The notes under the pieces were generated by a model, which worked only from the letters and a program-made list of their open reading frames with translations, was not told the origin of the DNA and searched no databases. Shown here piece by piece: positions 63,385 to 64,000 of a DNA stretch of 64,000 bases. Source of the DNA: Betaproteobacteria bacterium (GTDB lineage Bacteria; Pseudomonadota; Gammaproteobacteria; Burkholderiales; UBA6910); contig JACPEG010000028.1 in NCBI GenBank assembly GCA_016183615.1, forward strand, positions 1-64,000, in the 5' to 3' direction. The translations under genes and the position numbers were made by a program. Positions within the stretch are counted from its first letter, which is position 1; each line of letters starts with the position of its first letter.

Positions 63385-64000
63385 ATGCACCCCGATTCCC
63401 GCGAACCCGATTTCGAAACCCTCGATGGGTGGCTCCGGTATCTGGAGCGGGTCCATCCGCGCTCCATCGAGATGGGGCTGGAGCGGGTGAAACGGGTGAA
63501 AGACGCCCTGCGTTTGAACCCCGGCTTCCCGGTCATTGTGGTGGGCGGCACCAACGGCAAGGGCTCGGTATGCACCATGCTGGAGGCGATTCTGTCCCGC
63601 GCCGGCTACCGGGTGGCGTGCTACACCTCGCCACACCTGCTGCGCTACAACGAGCGGGTGCGGATCAACCGCTGCGAGGCCACCGACGCGGCGCTGTGCG
63701 GGGCGTTCGCCGCGGTCGAGGCGGCGCGCGCCGGAATTCCCCTCACCTATTTCGAATTCGGCACCCTGGCCGCGATGCAGATGTTCGTCCAGGACGGAGT
63801 CGAAGCCGCCATTCTGGAGGTGGGCCTCGGCGGACGGCTGGATGCGGTCAATGCGTTCGACAACGACTGCGCGGTGATCACCAGCGTTGCCCTCGACCAC
63901 ATGGATTACCTGGGGCACACGCGGGAGGCAATCGGCTTCGAGAAGGCGGGCACCTTCCGGCGCGGGAAGGCGGCCGTATGCGGCGACCCGAATCCGCCCG
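63385..64000 (+). CDS. folC: Folylpolyglutamate synthase / dihydrofolate synthase (3' end beyond window)
   Basis: The 205 visible residues are the N-terminal half of FolC: LDGWLRYLERVHPRSIEMGL, the ATP loop VVGGTNGKGSVCTMLEAIL, CYTSPHLLRYNERVRIN, LEVGLGGRLDAVNAFD and ITSVALDHMDYLG. The frame runs open to the window edge. It glutamylates folates, linking to folA and thyA on the left. Confidence 0.95.
   Translation, partial: MHPDSREPDFETLDGWLRYLERVHPRSIEMGLERVKRVKDALRLNPGFPVIVVGGTNGKGSVCTMLEAILSRAGYRVACYTSPHLLRYNERVRINRCEATDAALCGAFAAVEAARAGIPLTYFEFGTLAAMQMFVQDGVEAAILEVGLGGRLDAVNAFDNDCAVITSVALDHMDYLGHTREAIGFEKAGTFRRGKAAVCGDPNPP

Overview
The window is a high-GC (roughly two-thirds GC by eye) chromosomal segment of a betaproteobacterium. 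The right-hand third carries the gene order leuC-leuD-leuB-asd-fimV-truA-trpF-trpB-trpA-accD-folC, which is characteristic of Betaproteobacteria. A SoxB-related metallophosphatase, DsrE-family proteins and sulfotransferases suggest a sulfur-active lifestyle, but no complete sulfur oxidation pathway is present. The genus cannot be named from the sequence.

Layout. 1-400: the 3' end of an ISL3-type transposase and three REP-like palindromes. 500-4190: a divergent regulon. On one side is an ECF sigma factor with a zinc-finger anti-sigma factor that carries a C-terminal DsrE-like domain; on the other are a periplasmic DsrE-like protein and a SoxB-like metallophosphatase. Both directions have a GGGAATAAA element at identical spacing to a -10-like box. 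4326-6332: an NAD-type isocitrate dehydrogenase, a ribbon-helix-helix protein and a lone STAS domain.

6483-21322: two consecutive six-gene Hyf-like (complex I-related) clusters, each ordered B-C-E-F-G-I. Both large subunits have lost all four NiFe-binding cysteines, while the NuoB-like subunits keep the 4Fe-4S ligands. They therefore look like ion-translocating redox complexes of the 'energy-converting hydrogenase related' type and not hydrogenases. Neither cluster has a ferredoxin-like subunit, an HyfD homologue or maturation genes.

21466-27217: metG, apbC/mrp, dcd and an ornithine decarboxylase with a promoter, leader hairpin and 21-codon leader ORF. 27473-32902: a TPR plus beta-barrel outer-membrane protein followed by a 1302-residue FecR-domain protein with four tandem beta-rich repeats. 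This pair resembles a Slam/type XI secretion system with its cargo. 32985-44234: a surface-modification region (CapK-type adenylating enzyme, ornithine-cyclodeaminase-like protein, two SPINDLY/OGT-type glycosyltransferases, two sulfotransferases, a DegT-type aminotransferase and a NeuD-type acyltransferase). It surrounds folA and separates folA from thyA.

44329-50696: thyA, a leucyl aminopeptidase, an MDR oxidoreductase, aroC, a PHA-granule-region protein and an MFS transporter. 50798-64000: leucine, aspartate-family and tryptophan biosynthesis, fimV, truA, accD and the start of folC. Several families of short palindromic repeats (GTAGGAG, GGCGGAACC, CACAGAG, GTTGGGC, a nested GGAGCC/AGCTTGTCC element and a GCTGACC heptamer array) sit between genes; the heptamer array lies inside metG. 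No rRNA, tRNA or CRISPR array was recognised.
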